The notes beneath the pieces were generated by a model. That model was given only the letters and a program-made list of their open reading frames with translations, did no database searches and was not told where the DNA came from. A DNA stretch of 64,000 bases from Paramecium sonneborni (Eukaryota; Ciliophora; Oligohymenophorea; Peniculida; Parameciidae): positions 47,955 through 111,954 of the forward strand of contig CAJJDN010000159.1 in NCBI GenBank assembly GCA_905182985.1, written 5' to 3'. Below are positions 63,060 to 64,000 of the stretch, one piece after another. Each line of letters begins with the position of its first letter. The first letter of the stretch is position 1. The translations under genes were made by a program, and so were the position numbers.

Positions 63060-63520
63060 CGAGGTTTATTATCTTAGCAAATAGCCAGCTTCTATTCTTT
63101 TCTTGTATCAAATTTTATTTTTTTTCCAAAATTAGTTGAGATACATTCTTTAAATCTTAATATCTTTTAATATACTCGTCTACCTTACAAAGGTTTTCTT
63201 AATAATCAATTACCTTTGATGAAATTTAATACTCTTTTAATATTTAAAATCCTCATCTTTTAAAACATTATATATTCAATTAAATCATTAAAAGAACTAG
63301 ACCCTGATTACAATTCAATACTCATAATCATTTATGACTCTGATGATATATTTTCCCCCCCCTCTTTAAAGGTAGCTTAATACTTTTATTGATATTGGTC
63401 TATTTCATCCATAAATATTCATCCTATGAAATGACTTCTTGCAAAAATTTTACTCATTTGGTCTTTCTTTATCCTAAATATTTGCTGTTTGTTAATTTTT
63501 GTCAATCATCATGTTTTAGC
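63060..63520 (-). pseudogene. Unidentified coding relic near window end
   Basis: On the minus strand an ATG at about 63512 opens MIDKNQQTANIQDKERPNEQNF to TGA; the next frame reads FLQEVISQDEYLWMKQTN and continues through GEN-type text to FNDLIEYIMFQ. A run of eight C at 63355-63362, rare in this DNA, lies inside. No intron joins the frames. Family unknown. Confidence 0.3.
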
Positions 63521-64000
63521 TTTTTATATATATAATCCCTATAATTTCACATTCCTATGAGTTAATCCATAGAAATTCAATAATTCTAAAATCTCTTAAA
63601 TTAAGAAACTTTTAAATGTTAATTTTGATTTAAATTGTATAAAAATGTATCAAATCTTAAAATTAATAAATCTTTAAAGATATTTATTTAATTTAAAATT
63701 ATTTTATATATTTTCTTTTTTTAATCCAAATTCTTATCAGGAAATTAAAATTAAAGTTAAATCAGCCAATCTATAAAATTTGGAATGAAATCCATTTAAA
63801 TGTAATTTATCTTTTCAGAATAAGAACCCTATATCTTTAAATAATATTTATTCTATTTAAATCTAACAGTTTGAATAGAATAATTTTCAAAATGATCTAA
63901 ATGATAATTAAATTTCAAAAATTAAAGAAACGTAATTTTATTAAAATAATTCAATAATAAAAGAATAAGGATAAATATTATATATAATATATTATTATTA
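63521..64000. other. Window end, no supported gene
   Basis: A/T-rich, no protein-like frame; the sequence simply stops at 64000. Confidence 0.6.

Overview
The window is macronuclear-type DNA from a ciliate, almost certainly a Paramecium. Four things point there. TAA and TAG occur freely inside conserved domains and must be read as glutamine, so TGA is the only stop. More than fifty introns of 20-32 nt (GTA...TAG type) must be removed to restore known protein domains. The DNA is about three-quarters A+T. A ciliate-type 5S rRNA gene is present. With the standard code nearly every gene looks like rubble; with the ciliate code and tiny introns removed, about 26 genes read cleanly from start to stop.

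Layout. 1-5 kb: tail of an unknown gene, 5S rRNA, a ubiquitin-like protein, a ZZ-finger relic, CFAP77 (minus). 5-12 kb: an RBBP4/MSI1-type WD40 histone chaperone (minus), a small helix-turn-helix-like protein, a 961-residue protein of unknown function, and a three-repeat MYB protein (minus). 12-27.9 kb: a gene-poor stretch of broken coding remnants (HTH-like, ubiquilin-like, a cysteine-rich surface protein and several unrecognised ones), interrupted by one intact 1336-residue secreted/membrane protein (16.1-20.1 kb, minus). 28-46.6 kb: a dense block with an ABCA-type transporter, a Ulp1/SENP-type SUMO protease, an EF-hand protein, a RanBP2 zinc-finger protein, a coiled-coil protein, a DHHC palmitoyltransferase, a Qc-SNARE, an AGC kinase, a C2H2 protein and a MORN-repeat protein. 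46.6-52 kb: poor sequence with an exact 1,203-bp tandem repeat around one N (probably an assembly fault) inside a coiled-coil gene. 52-62.7 kb: a PX protein, a small membrane protein, an ABHD17-like hydrolase, a convergent pair of TLDc paralogues of equal length, and four low-complexity or coiled-coil proteins. The last 1.3 kb is non-coding apart from a relic.

The genes form no operon or obvious single pathway. Loose themes are membrane traffic and lipid-anchored proteins (SNARE, PX, DHHC, ABHD17, ABC), cilia (CFAP77, perhaps the MORN and LisH-like proteins), chromatin and transcription (RBBP4, MYB, SUMO protease) and calcium signalling. I found no CRISPR array, no tRNA gene and no complete transposon. 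No convincing undescribed system emerged. The most checkable oddities are the tandem repeat around the N, the cluster of decayed genes, a perfect 19-bp inverted repeat, and the paired TLDc genes.

Introns and products were inferred by eye from frame continuity and recognised motifs; no database search was run.
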